6,984 bases of DNA from an uncultured Actinomycetes bacterium (GCA_903873565.1 CAIQOY010000275.1:1-6984); one strand, 5' to 3'. Counted from the stretch's first letter, positions 1 to 6,240 are shown. Numbers and translations: made by a program. The notes: generated from the letters alone by a model not told the origin.

Positions 1-656
1 ATCGGGAGCATCCCGTTGGCCCGCGACCAGCGGTTCGTGCGCGCGTCGAAGTCGCCGAACGGCGGGCGCTGGATCGCCGCCACCCGTCCGGTCGCCTCGC
101 GGATCACGGCGTTGGTGCGGTCGAACTCGGCGCGCAGGCCCTTCGCGTCCAGCGTGACCATGCTCGCGTGCGACCAGGAGTGCGCGGCCACCACGTGCCC
201 CTCCTCGACCATCTGGCGCAGCGCGGCCGGGTCCTGCTCGGCCTTGGAGCCCAGCACGAAGAAGGTGGCCTTCATCCTGTGGCGCTTGAGCAGGGCCAGG
301 ACGTCGTAGGTGTAGCGACCGGGGCCGTCGTCGAAGGTCAGGGCCACCAGCCCCTTGACGGGCGCGCCGGCGGCGATCCCGTCCTCCTTCGGCACCTCCT
401 CCGCGTAGGGGCCGACGGACCACGTGCGCTCCTCGATCTCGCGGGCGGCCTTGGCGGCCTCCTGCGCGCTGGCGGCCGCCGCCTCGGCGGCGCGGTCGAC
501 CGCGCTCTGCGAGGCGTAGCTGGCGGGCGGGGCGGGGTCGTCGGGGCGCAGCGCGAAGACGGCCGCGGCCGCGATCACCAGCAGGGCGACGGCGCCGACG
601 AGGACGAGCAGGCGGCGCCGGCGGACCTGCGCGCGGCGGGCGGCGGATGCGGCCAT
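1..656 (-). CDS. Membrane-anchored polysaccharide deacetylase (NodB/CE4 family), 3' end outside window
   Basis: This is the N-terminal 218 residues of a probable metal-dependent carbohydrate esterase that removes N-acetyl groups from cell-wall glycans such as peptidoglycan. The ATG at 656 opens an Arg-rich stretch (residues 7-15) and a hydrophobic helix (about 16-35), which fits a signal anchor with the catalytic part outside the membrane. An Ala/Glu-rich, probably helical linker follows (about 48-77). The NodB domain then begins: motif 1 LTFDDGP (106-112) has the catalytic and metal-binding aspartates, motif 2 HSWSH (159-163) has the two metal histidines, and motif 3 RPPFGD is at 197-202. 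Motifs 4 and 5 would lie beyond the window edge, so an intact active site cannot be confirmed. The gene starts 45 nt after the guaA stop; no strong Shine-Dalgarno is visible. Family assignment is firm, but the exact substrate (peptidoglycan, chitin-like or exopolysaccharide) is unknown. Confidence 0.93.
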   Translation of the reverse strand, partial: MAASAARRAQVRRRRLLVLVGAVALLVIAAAAVFALRPDDPAPPASYASQSAVDRAAEAAAASAQEAAKAAREIEERTWSVGPYAEEVPKEDGIAAGAPVKGLVALTFDDGPGRYTYDVLALLKRHRMKATFFVLGSKAEQDPAALRQMVEEGHVVAAHSWSHASMVTLDAKGLRAEFDRTNAVIREATGRVAAIQRPPFGDFDARTNRWSRANGMLP

Positions 657-677
657 GGCCCTAGGGTACCGCGCGGC

Positions 678-694
678 CACCGCGCGTCGCGGTG
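678..694 (-). terminator. Small GC hairpin between guaA and the deacetylase gene
   Basis: The gap after guaA holds a perfect 7-bp inverted repeat, CACCGCG/CGCGGTG, with a 3-nt loop. There is no T-run after it, so it is at best a weak or non-canonical terminator. It may simply be an intercistronic hairpin that affects message stability between guaA and the deacetylase. An 8-base palindrome CCCTAGGG (659-666) lies just upstream of the deacetylase ATG. Confidence 0.3.
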
Positions 695-701
695 CGGCGG
701 G

Positions 702-2237
702 CTACTCCCACTCGATCGTGCCGGGCGGCTTCGACGAGATGTCGAGCGCGACCCGGTTGACGCCGGGGACCTCGTTGATGATCCGCGTCGAGATGCGCTC
801 CAGCAGGTCGTAGGGCAGGCGCGCCCAGTCGGCCGTCATCGCGTCCTCCGAGGTCACGGCGCGGATCACGATCGGGTAGTCGTAGGTGCGCGCGTCCCCC
901 ATCACGCCGACCGACTTGACCGCGGGCAGCACCGCGAAGGACTGCCACAGGCGCCGGTACCAGTCGGCGGCGCGGATCTCCTCCTGCAGCACGGCGTCGG
1001 CGTGGCGCAGGATGCGCAGGCGCTCCTCGGTGACGTCCCCGATGATGCGGATCGCGAGCCCCGGGCCCGGGAACGGCTGGCGCCACACCATCCGCTCGGG
1101 CATGCCGAGCTCGATGCCGACCTGGCGCACCTCGTCCTTGAAGAGCAGCCGCAGCGGCTCGCACAGCTCGAGGTCCATGTCGTCGGGGAGCCCGCCGACG
1201 TTGTGGTGCGACTTGATCTTGGCCGCCGTCTTCGAGCCCGACTCGATCACGTCGGAGTAGAGCGTGCCCTGCACGAGGAAGCGCACGCCCTCGAGCCGGC
1301 GGGACTCCTCCTCGAAGACGCGGATGAACGTCTCGCCGATGATCTTGCGCTTCGCCTCCGGGTCCGTGACGCCGGCCAGGAGGCCGAGGAAGCGCTCCTG
1401 GGCCTGCACGTGCACGAGCGGCACCCGGTAGTGCCCGCCGAAGGTCTCGACGACCTGCTCGGCCTCGCCCTCGCGCAGGAGGCCGTGGTCGACGAACACG
1501 CAGGTCAGCTGGTCGCCGACCGCGCGGTGCACCAGCAGCGCCGCCACGGCCGAGTCGACGCCGCCCGACAGCGCGCACAGCACCTTCTCGTCGCCGACCT
1601 GGGCGCGGATCCGCTCGACCTGCTCGTCGATCACCCGCTGCGGGGTCCACGACCCGTCCTGCCCGCAGACGTCGTAGGCGAAGCGCTCCAGCATGTCCGT
1701 GCCCTGGGGCGTGTGCACGACCTCGGGGTGGAACTGCACGGCGTGCAGGCGCCGCTCGGCGTGCTCCATCGCCGCCACCGGCGCGCCCGGCGTCGAGGCG
1801 GTCGCGCGGAAGCCGTCCGGCAGCCGCGTGACGGAGTCGTTGTGGCTCATCCAGCAGGAGTGCGCGGGCGGGATCCCGCGGAACAGCACGGCGTCCGGCT
1901 GCAGCTCGAGCTCCGTCTTGCCGAACTCGCCGGTCCCGGTCCGCCCCACCTCGCCGCCGAGGGCCTGCGCCATCGCCTGCATGCCGTAGCAGATGCCCAG
2001 CACCGGGACCCCGAGGTCGAAGATCGCGGGGTCGAGGCCCGGGGCGTCGGGCTCGTTCACGGACGCCGGTCCCCCGGACAGCACGATCCCCGCCGGGTTG
2101 CGCGCCGCCAGCTCCGCGGCCGTCAGGTCGTGCGGCACGAGCTCGGACAGGACGCGCCGCTCGCGGATGCGGCGGGCGATCAGCTGCGCGTACTGCGCGC
2201 CGAAGTCGAGGACGAGGATCGGCTGGTCGGCGGCCAT
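702..2237 (-). CDS. guaA: GMP synthase (glutamine-hydrolysing)
   Basis: GuaA converts XMP to GMP in the cytoplasm using ATP and glutamine-derived ammonia, the last step of guanine nucleotide synthesis. The 511-residue protein is full length for the family. An N-terminal class I glutamine amidotransferase domain (about 5-195) shows LDFGAQY (10-16), the oxyanion-region LSGGPAS (53-59), the nucleophile Cys83 in GICYGMQ, and His170/Glu172 in FHPE. The ATP pyrophosphatase domain follows with P-loop SGGVDSA (224-230). The dimerisation domain ends in the characteristic KPPGTIEWE. All catalytic residues are present. The ATG at 2237 lies 4 nt past the guaB3 stop, so the two genes are almost certainly co-transcribed and probably translationally coupled. 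Only a weak Shine-Dalgarno (GGGA) is visible inside the end of guaB3. Confidence 0.98.
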   Translation of the reverse strand: MAADQPILVLDFGAQYAQLIARRIRERRVLSELVPHDLTAAELAARNPAGIVLSGGPASVNEPDAPGLDPAIFDLGVPVLGICYGMQAMAQALGGEVGRTGTGEFGKTELELQPDAVLFRGIPPAHSCWMSHNDSVTRLPDGFRATASTPGAPVAAMEHAERRLHAVQFHPEVVHTPQGTDMLERFAYDVCGQDGSWTPQRVIDEQVERIRAQVGDEKVLCALSGGVDSAVAALLVHRAVGDQLTCVFVDHGLLREGEAEQVVETFGGHYRVPLVHVQAQERFLGLLAGVTDPEAKRKIIGETFIRVFEEESRRLEGVRFLVQGTLYSDVIESGSKTAAKIKSHHNVGGLPDDMDLELCEPLRLLFKDEVRQVGIELGMPERMVWRQPFPGPGLAIRIIGDVTEERLRILRHADAVLQEEIRAADWYRRLWQSFAVLPAVKSVGVMGDARTYDYPIVIRAVTSEDAMTADWARLPYDLLERISTRIINEVPGVNRVALDISSKPPGTIEWE

Positions 2238-2241
2238 CCGG

Positions 2242-3402
2242 CTAGCGCGACATCCCGATGCCCTGCTCGCGCTGCAGCTTCTTGCCCTCGGTCTGCAGCG
2301 CCGGCGCGACCATGATCTCGGCCTTCTGGAACTCGTGGATCGTCTCGTAGCCGGTGGTGGCCATCGAGGTCCGCAGGGCGCCCATCAGGTTGAGGGTGCC
2401 GTCGTTCTCGTTGGCCGGCCCGAGCAGGATCTGCTCCAGGCTCGCGACCTGGTCGGTGCGCACGCGCGCCCCGCGCGGCAGGGTCGGGTGGAAGGTCGCC
2501 ATCCCCCAGTGGGTGCCGCGGCCGGGCGCCTCGTGGGCGCGGGCCAGGGGCGAGCCGATCATCACGGCGTCCGAGCCGCAGGCGATCGCCTTCGCGATGT
2601 CGCCGCCCGTGCGCATGCCGCCGTCGGCGATCACGTTGACGTACTGCCCGGTCTCCAGGAGGTGCTGCACGCGGGCCGCGGCCGCGTCGGCGATCGCGGT
2701 CGCCTGCGGCACGCCCACGCCGAGCACGCCGCGGGTCGTGCAGGCGGCGCCGGGCCCGACGCCGACGAGGACGCCGGCGGCGCCGGTCCGCATCAGGTGC
2801 AGGGCGGTCTGGTAGCTCGCGCAGCCGCCGACGACGCACGGGATGCCGACGCCGGCGATGAACTCCTTGAGGTTGAGCGGCTCGACGCTGCGGGAGACGT
2901 GCTCGGCGGAGACGACGGTGCCCTGGATGACGAGCACGTCGAGGCCGGCGGCCACGAGGCCCTCCCAGTGGTCGCGCACGCGCTGCGGCGTCAGGCTGGC
3001 GGCGGTGATCACGCCGGCCTCCTTGATCTCGCGCACGCGCTGCGCCATCAGGTCGGCGTCGAGCGGCGCGCTGTAGATCTCCTGCATGCGGCCCGTGGCG
3101 GTCTCCGGCGGCAGCGAGGCGATCTCCTCGAGGATGGCGTCCGCGTCGGCGTAGCGCGCCCACAGGCCCTCGAGGTTGAGCACGCCGAGGCCGCCGAGGC
3201 GGCCGAGCTGGATCGCGGTGGCGGGCGAGACGACGCCGTCCATGGCCGAGGCCACGAGCGGCAGCTCGATCAGGTACGGGCCGAGCTTCCAGCCGATGTC
3301 GACGTCCTCGGCGTCGCGCGTGCGCCGGCTCGGCACGATCGCGATGTCGTCAAAGCCGTAGGCGCGACGCGCCTTCTTCCCCCGTCCGATTTCGATCTCC
3401 AC
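2242..3402 (-). CDS. guaB3: GuaB3-family IMP dehydrogenase-related protein (possible GMP reductase)
   Basis: This 386-residue TIM-barrel oxidoreductase belongs to the IMPDH/GMP reductase superfamily. It carries the catalytic-loop motif GPGAACTTRG with Cys221, a phosphate-binding segment with ADGGMRTGGDIAKA (259-272), and GSDAVMIGSPLA (276-287). Canonical GuaB is about 100 residues longer because two CBS domains sit in the barrel; here the chain runs on without them. That, together with THWGMATFHPTLPRG (297-311) where IMPDH has its usual flap, points to the GuaB3 subgroup common in actinobacteria and cyanobacteria. A cyanobacterial GuaB3 has been characterised as a GMP reductase, so calling this protein IMP dehydrogenase would be unsafe. 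The start is GTG at 3402, with AAGGA 13 nt upstream, rather far; no better in-frame start is near. It is followed at once by guaA. Confidence 0.9.
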   Translation of the reverse strand: MEIEIGRGKKARRAYGFDDIAIVPSRRTRDAEDVDIGWKLGPYLIELPLVASAMDGVVSPATAIQLGRLGGLGVLNLEGLWARYADADAILEEIASLPPETATGRMQEIYSAPLDADLMAQRVREIKEAGVITAASLTPQRVRDHWEGLVAAGLDVLVIQGTVVSAEHVSRSVEPLNLKEFIAGVGIPCVVGGCASYQTALHLMRTGAAGVLVGVGPGAACTTRGVLGVGVPQATAIADAAAARVQHLLETGQYVNVIADGGMRTGGDIAKAIACGSDAVMIGSPLARAHEAPGRGTHWGMATFHPTLPRGARVRTDQVASLEQILLGPANENDGTLNLMGALRTSMATTGYETIHEFQKAEIMVAPALQTEGKKLQREQGIGMSR

Positions 3403-3432
3403 CGCGCTTCGCCGATCCTTTCCGCGGGTGGC

Positions 3433-3448
3433 GCCCCGGCCTCGGGGC
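3433..3448 (-). promoter_or_regulatory. Leader hairpin upstream of guaB3
   Basis: A perfect 6-bp stem GCCCCG/CGGGGC with a 4-nt loop ends about 30 nt upstream of the guaB3 GTG and just before its putative Shine-Dalgarno. The pfkB-guaB3 gap must contain either a promoter for guaB3-guaA or read-through RNA. I found no convincing -35/-10 pair there: a TAGTGT resembles TANNNT but has no partner. The hairpin's role is unknown, and it does not match the conserved core of a purine riboswitch. Confidence 0.25.
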
Positions 3449-3474
3449 CCTGCCCAGCCGTCCGTCGTGTCGTG

Positions 3475-3493
3475 CCCCTGACACTAGTCGGGG
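3475..3493 (-). terminator. Possible hairpin terminator after pfkB
   Basis: About 20 nt after the pfkB stop there is a 7-bp stem made of GGGG/CCCC and GAC/GTC with one bulged base and a 4-nt loop. No T-run follows. Its position suggests the end of the pyrF-LysM-pfkB transcript. The missing U-tract and the bulge make this a weak call, although terminators without a U-tract are reported in GC-rich actinobacteria. Confidence 0.28.
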
Positions 3494-3512
3494 TTCCGGA
3501 CGGCGCCGGGGC

Positions 3513-4460
3513 TCAGAGCGGGGTCGGCTCGAGCAGCTCGGTCTCGGCCAGCAGGCGCTTGACGTCGCGCGGGTCGAGGCGCCCCGCGCCGGGCGTCAGG
3601 GTGCTGGCGGTGCCGCAGGCGACGGCGTGACGCAGGGCCTGCTCCTGGTCCGCGTCGCGGCTCAGCGCGGCCAGGTAGCCGGCCAGGAGCGCGTCGCCCG
3701 CGCCGACGGTGCCGAGGACCTCGACGCGCGGCGCGCGCACCAGGAAGCGGCGCGTCTGCTGCCCCTCGCGCACCAGCGCGGCGAGGCCGCTCTCGAAGGT
3801 GATCAGCACGTTGCGGGGGCCCATCTCGGCGATCTCGTCGAGGGCGGCGACGAGGTCGTCCTCGCCGGCGAACTCGTGGCCGACCAGCTCCTCCGCCTCG
3901 CGCTGGTTGGGCGACACGAGGAACGGCTCGGCGGCCACGCCGTGGCGCAGCGGCTCGCCCTCGGAGTCGAGCACGATCGCGGCGCCCGTGCGGCGCAGGC
4001 GCTTGATCGCGTCCGCGTACCAGTCCTCCTCGACGTCGCGCGGCAGGGAGCCGGCCAGCACCACCCAGCGCGCGTCGCGGGCCACGTACTCGAGCCGCTC
4101 GAGCAGCTGGTCGAGCTCGCGGGCGGTCACCTCGGGCCCGTTCTCGATGATCTCGGTCTGGCGGCCGTTGGTCGGGTCGATCAGCACGGTGGTGCTGCGC
4201 GACTCGCCGCCGATCGGCGTGAAGTCGTTGAGGATCCCCTCGGCGGTCAGCTCGCGCACGATCCGGGCGCCCGTCTCGCCGCCCGCGAGGCCCGTGGCGA
4301 TGACGGGCTCCTGCAGGACGAGCAGCGCGCGGGCCACGTTGATGCCCTTGCCGCCGGGGGCGACGAGGCTCTCCGCGCCGCGGTGGCGCATGCCGATCTG
4401 CAGGCTCGGGACCTGGATCGTCTTGTCCAGGGCGGCGTTGGGCGTGACGGTGACGATCAT
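3513..4460 (-). CDS. PfkB-family sugar-phosphate kinase, 1-phosphofructokinase-like
   Basis: This 315-residue ribokinase/PfkB-fold kinase transfers phosphate from ATP to a sugar phosphate. It most resembles the 1-phosphofructokinase/tagatose-6-phosphate kinase branch: N-terminal TVTPNAALDKT (4-14), substrate-binding GGKGINVARAL (36-46), AGSLPRDV (136-143), SPNQREAEELVG (183-194), and the C-terminal signature GTVGAGDALLAGYLAAL (250-266) with catalytic base Asp256. Length and motifs are complete. No fructose PTS or fruR gene is nearby, so FruK, LacC and PfkB functions cannot be separated from sequence alone, and I leave the symbol blank. The ATG at 4460 is 8 nt past the LysM stop with no visible Shine-Dalgarno, which suggests coupled translation. 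Confidence 0.93.
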   Translation of the reverse strand: MIVTVTPNAALDKTIQVPSLQIGMRHRGAESLVAPGGKGINVARALLVLQEPVIATGLAGGETGARIVRELTAEGILNDFTPIGGESRSTTVLIDPTNGRQTEIIENGPEVTARELDQLLERLEYVARDARWVVLAGSLPRDVEEDWYADAIKRLRRTGAAIVLDSEGEPLRHGVAAEPFLVSPNQREAEELVGHEFAGEDDLVAALDEIAEMGPRNVLITFESGLAALVREGQQTRRFLVRAPRVEVLGTVGAGDALLAGYLAALSRDADQEQALRHAVACGTASTLTPGAGRLDPRDVKRLLAETELLEPTPL

Positions 4461-4468
4461 GGGCGGGG

Positions 4469-4819
4469 TCAGGCGGAGTCGCGGAGCTTGATGCGCTCGC
4501 CCGGGATCAGGGCGAGAGGGTCGAGGCCGGGGTTGAGCTCGCGGATGTAGTCCTCGGTCACGCCGTAGCGCTCGGCGATCGCGCTAAGGGTATCGCCCTT
4601 TCGGATCTTGTACGACGGCGGCACGTCCGGCCCGACCGTGACGGGCTCCTCCGCGGCCGTCTCCGCCCCATCGGCGGCCGCGGCGGCCGGGACCGGGTCG
4701 GCCGCCGCGGGCGGCTGGTCGAGGGCGTCGCGGACGAGCATCACGGCGAGCGCGAAGACGCCGACGAGGGCCAGCGGGGCGACGATCGTCCAGACGGAGA
4801 AGCGGGAGCGGCCGACCAC
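4469..4819 (-). CDS. Small membrane-anchored LysM-domain protein
   Basis: The 116-residue protein has a short basic start (RSR at 4-6), one transmembrane helix (about 10-29), an Ala/Pro/Glu-rich linker (about 32-68) and a single C-terminal LysM module (about 70-112) with the typical KGDTLSAIAERYGV and a closing IPGERIKL. LysM modules bind N-acetylglucosamine-containing glycans, so the protein probably sits in the membrane and holds peptidoglycan outside the cell. There is no catalytic domain. The predicted start is GTG at 4819, which places the helix at the N terminus. A G-rich stretch lies about 15 nt upstream, which is a weak ribosome-binding site. It follows pyrF by 30 nt and precedes pfkB by 8 nt, so it is probably co-expressed with both. 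Its biological role is unknown. Confidence 0.9.
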   Translation of the reverse strand: MVGRSRFSVWTIVAPLALVGVFALAVMLVRDALDQPPAAADPVPAAAAADGAETAAEEPVTVGPDVPPSYKIRKGDTLSAIAERYGVTEDYIRELNPGLDPLALIPGERIKLRDSA

Positions 4820-4849
4820 GGCCGCAATCGTACCCCCGCCGCGCCCGCG

Positions 4850-5740
4850 TCAGGGGCCGAGCCGGCGCACGTCGTCCGCGTGGCGGCGCGCGGCCTCGGC
4901 GACGGCGCTGCGCCAGTCGCCGTCCGTGTCGCGCCAAGCCTCGATCACGCTGCGCGCGGCCACCACCAGCCCGCCCGCGGGATGGCGCTCGAAGGCGGGC
5001 GCGAGGTCCTCGATCCGCCCGCCCTGGGCCCCCACGCCCGGGAGCAGCAGGGGCGCGTCGGGCATCAGGTCGCGCGCGGCCCGCACGGCGGCGGGGGCGG
5101 TCGCCCCGACCACGGCGCCCACGCCGGCCACGCCGCTCGCGCCGGTGCGCGTGCGGCCCCAGGCGGCGATCCAGCCGGCCACGGCCTCCCAGACCTGCGT
5201 CCCGTCCTCGAGGCGGCGCTCCTCGAGCTCCGCGGCGCCCGGGTTCGAGGTGCGCGCGAGCACGAACAGGCCGGCCCCGTGGCGGTCGGCGACCTCCAGG
5301 AACGGCTCGACGGTGTCGGGGCCCATGTAGGCGTTGACGGTGACCGCGTCGGCGAGGGGCGCCGTCTCCCCCGGGCGCAGGCCGATCCAGGCCTCGGCGT
5401 AGGCGGCGGCGGTGGAGGCGATGTCGCCGCGCTTGGCGTCCGCGATGATCAGCAGCCCGTGCTCGCGGGCCGCCTCGCAGACCCGGTCGAGGGCGTGCAG
5501 GCCGTGGCCCCCGAGCAGCTCGAACAGCGCGACCTGCGGCTTGACGGCGCAGCAGAAGGGCGCCGCCGCCTCGACCAGCCCCACGGCGTAGCGCTCGACG
5601 GCGCGGGCCCGGCCGGAGCGCGAGTCGGCGAGGCCGCGCAGGACCTCGTCGGGGAAGGGGCCGCGCGGGTCGATCCCCACGCAGAGCGCGCTCCCGCAGT
5701 CCGCCACGCGGGCGGCGAGGCGATCGCCGAAGGGGATCAC
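4850..5740 (-). CDS. pyrF: Orotidine 5'-phosphate decarboxylase, type 2
   Basis: PyrF decarboxylates OMP to UMP, the last step of de novo pyrimidine synthesis, in the cytoplasm. The 296-residue TIM barrel shows CVGIDPRG (20-27), KPQVALFELLG (67-77), the catalytic DAKRGDIAST (101-110) with Asp101, Lys103 and Asp106, NAYMGPDTVEPF (136-147) and the phosphate-binding LLPGVGAQGG (232-241). Length and motifs fit the type 2 group found in mycobacteria and myxobacteria rather than the shorter E. coli type. The start is GTG at 5740, with GGGGG 7 nt upstream acting as a plausible ribosome-binding site. The start is only 21 nt past a very stable hairpin, so a private promoter hardly fits between them. 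The next gene, encoding a LysM protein, starts 30 nt beyond the stop. Confidence 0.96.
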   Translation of the reverse strand: MIPFGDRLAARVADCGSALCVGIDPRGPFPDEVLRGLADSRSGRARAVERYAVGLVEAAAPFCCAVKPQVALFELLGGHGLHALDRVCEAAREHGLLIIADAKRGDIASTAAAYAEAWIGLRPGETAPLADAVTVNAYMGPDTVEPFLEVADRHGAGLFVLARTSNPGAAELEERRLEDGTQVWEAVAGWIAAWGRTRTGASGVAGVGAVVGATAPAAVRAARDLMPDAPLLLPGVGAQGGRIEDLAPAFERHPAGGLVVAARSVIEAWRDTDGDWRSAVAEAARRHADDVRRLGP

Positions 5741-5761
5741 GCGGACGCCCCCGAATGCGCT

Positions 5762-5791
5762 GCGGCCGCCCCCCGGCTGGGGGACGGCCGC
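5762..5791 (-). terminator. Very stable hairpin between the HU gene and pyrF
   Basis: The stem is GCGGCCG/CGGCCGC, then one U-G wobble, then CCCCC/GGGGG around a 4-nt AGCC loop: 13 pairs in all. The wobble is a pair only in RNA made from the minus strand; plus-strand RNA would have a C-A mismatch there, so the structure favours the direction of the genes. No T-run follows. Probable roles are termination or processing of the HU message, or control of pyrF. A smaller 5-bp hairpin (5807-5821) lies between it and the HU stop. Confidence 0.55.
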
Positions 5792-5828
5792 TTCGCGCGC
5801 ATGGGAGCCGCAGGGCGCGGCACCCGGC

Positions 5829-6104
5829 CTAGCCCTTGACGGCGGCCTTGAGCTGCGACCCCGCCGAGAACTTCGGCACCTTGGTCGCGGCGATCTGCAC
5901 CTTGGCGCCCGTGCGGGGGTTGACCCCCATGCGGGCGGCGCGGTGCTGCACCGTGAACTTCCCGAAGCCGGTGAAGGTCACGTCGCCACCCCGCTTGAGC
6001 GTGTCGGCGATGGTGTCGAGCATCGCCTCGACGGCCTCCCCAGCGTCCTTCTTGCTGAGGCCGGTCTTCTCGGCAACCTGATCGATGAACTCCGCTTTGG
6101 TCAC
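5829..6104 (-). CDS. hup: HU-family nucleoid-associated DNA-binding protein
   Basis: The product is a 91-residue HU-type protein, a dimer that binds and bends DNA and shapes the nucleoid. The N-terminal helices start TKAEFIDQVAEKTGLS. The saddle signature GFGKFTVQHRAARMGVNPRTG covers 46-66, with the intercalating Pro63 at the arm tip. Residue 61 is Val where many HU proteins have Arg (RNPxTG). The chain ends AAVKG without the Lys/Ala-rich tail seen in mycobacterial HU. I chose the GTG at 6104 because it has an excellent Shine-Dalgarno 5 nt upstream and gives the normal family length; an ATG at 6170 in the same frame would add 22 residues unlike HU. The gene seems to be transcribed alone, between a terminator and a strong hairpin. 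Confidence 0.96.
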   Translation of the reverse strand: MTKAEFIDQVAEKTGLSKKDAGEAVEAMLDTIADTLKRGGDVTFTGFGKFTVQHRAARMGVNPRTGAKVQIAATKVPKFSAGSQLKAAVKG

Positions 6105-6109
6105 AGTTC

Positions 6110-6114
6110 CCTCC
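6110..6114 (-). promoter_or_regulatory. Shine-Dalgarno of the HU gene
   Basis: GGAGG lies 5 nt before the GTG at 6104. It is the clearest ribosome-binding site in the window and decides the HU start against the upstream in-frame ATG. Confidence 0.85.
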
Positions 6115-6135
6115 AGGACGGTTGTGAACGGCCGG

Positions 6136-6144
6136 AACCTACCA
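6136..6144 (-). promoter_or_regulatory. Possible extended -10 promoter of the HU gene
   Basis: TGGTAGGTT read on the minus strand matches the extended -10 pattern TGN-TANNNT. It would place the start of transcription near 6129 and give a leader of about 25 nt with the Shine-Dalgarno near its middle. There is no good -35 at 17-18 nt. A TTGAGC at 6165-6170 is 23 nt away, which is too far. The call rests on pattern only. Confidence 0.35.
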
Positions 6145-6172
6145 GCCCGATCGGACGGACTTCCGCTCAACG

Positions 6173-6240
6173 ATGCGGGTTTGCCGGATCAGCCCCGCAT
6201 AGGAAAGCCAAATCCGCCCGAAAACCGCATGGGAATGCGG
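6173..6240. repeat. Four ATGCGG/CCGCAT boxes in the pyrE-HU gap
   Basis: The hexamer occurs on the plus strand as ATGCGG at 6173 and 6235 and as CCGCAT at 6195 and 6225. Flanks are also repeated: CCGCATRGGAA at 6195-6205 and 6225-6235 (exactly 30 bp apart), and ATGCGGGTTYGCC at 6173-6185 and 6235-6247. The first two boxes form a 7-bp inverted repeat with a 14-nt spacer (6173-6200). Possible meanings are operators for a regulator of HU, or decayed copies of one hairpin. Confidence 0.5.
6221..6240 (-). terminator. Intrinsic terminator downstream of pyrE
   Basis: On the minus strand a perfect 6-bp stem CCGCAT/ATGCGG with a TCCC loop is followed directly by TTTT. This is the only hairpin in the window with a T-run and the best terminator candidate. 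It lies 47 nt past the pyrE stop and upstream of the likely HU promoter, so it would separate the pyrE transcript from HU. Confidence 0.65.

Noticed and set aside
168..2315. A 715-codon open frame on the plus strand opposite guaA and the deacetylase
   Set aside because: It is antisense to guaA, whose domains and catalytic residues are all intact. The translation is Arg/Gly/Ala/His/Asp-rich without any motif, as expected for a shadow frame in very GC-rich DNA.
3403..3512. Purine riboswitch ahead of guaB3-guaA
   Set aside because: I could not find the conserved pyrimidine-rich junction and loop-loop sequences of the purine aptamer; only short GC stems are present.
1993..3630. A 545-codon open frame on the plus strand opposite guaB3
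   Set aside because: It lies antisense to a clear GuaB3 protein, spans the gene boundaries on both sides, and has no recognisable domain or good ribosome-binding site.
3627..4550. A 307-codon plus-strand frame opposite the PfkB-family gene
   Set aside because: It is antisense to a complete kinase with all family motifs. Its composition (Ala/Arg/Gly/His/Asp) is that of a shadow frame.
4880..5839. A 319-codon plus-strand frame opposite pyrF
   Set aside because: It is antisense to a complete PyrF with the DAKRGD active site. The translation is low-complexity Gly/Ala/Arg.
6105..6170. A 22-residue N-terminal extension of HU starting at an ATG at 6170
   Set aside because: The residues do not resemble HU, the strong Shine-Dalgarno lies inside this stretch next to the GTG at 6104, and the shorter form has normal HU length.
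6165..6170. TTGAGC as the -35 of the HU promoter
   Set aside because: The spacer to the TAGGTT -10 candidate is 23 nt, well outside the usual 16-19 nt.
6173..6240. CRISPR-like or mobile-element repeat
   Set aside because: The repeats are only 6-13 bp, mixed in orientation and unequally spaced, with no cas genes, transposase or target-site duplication nearby.
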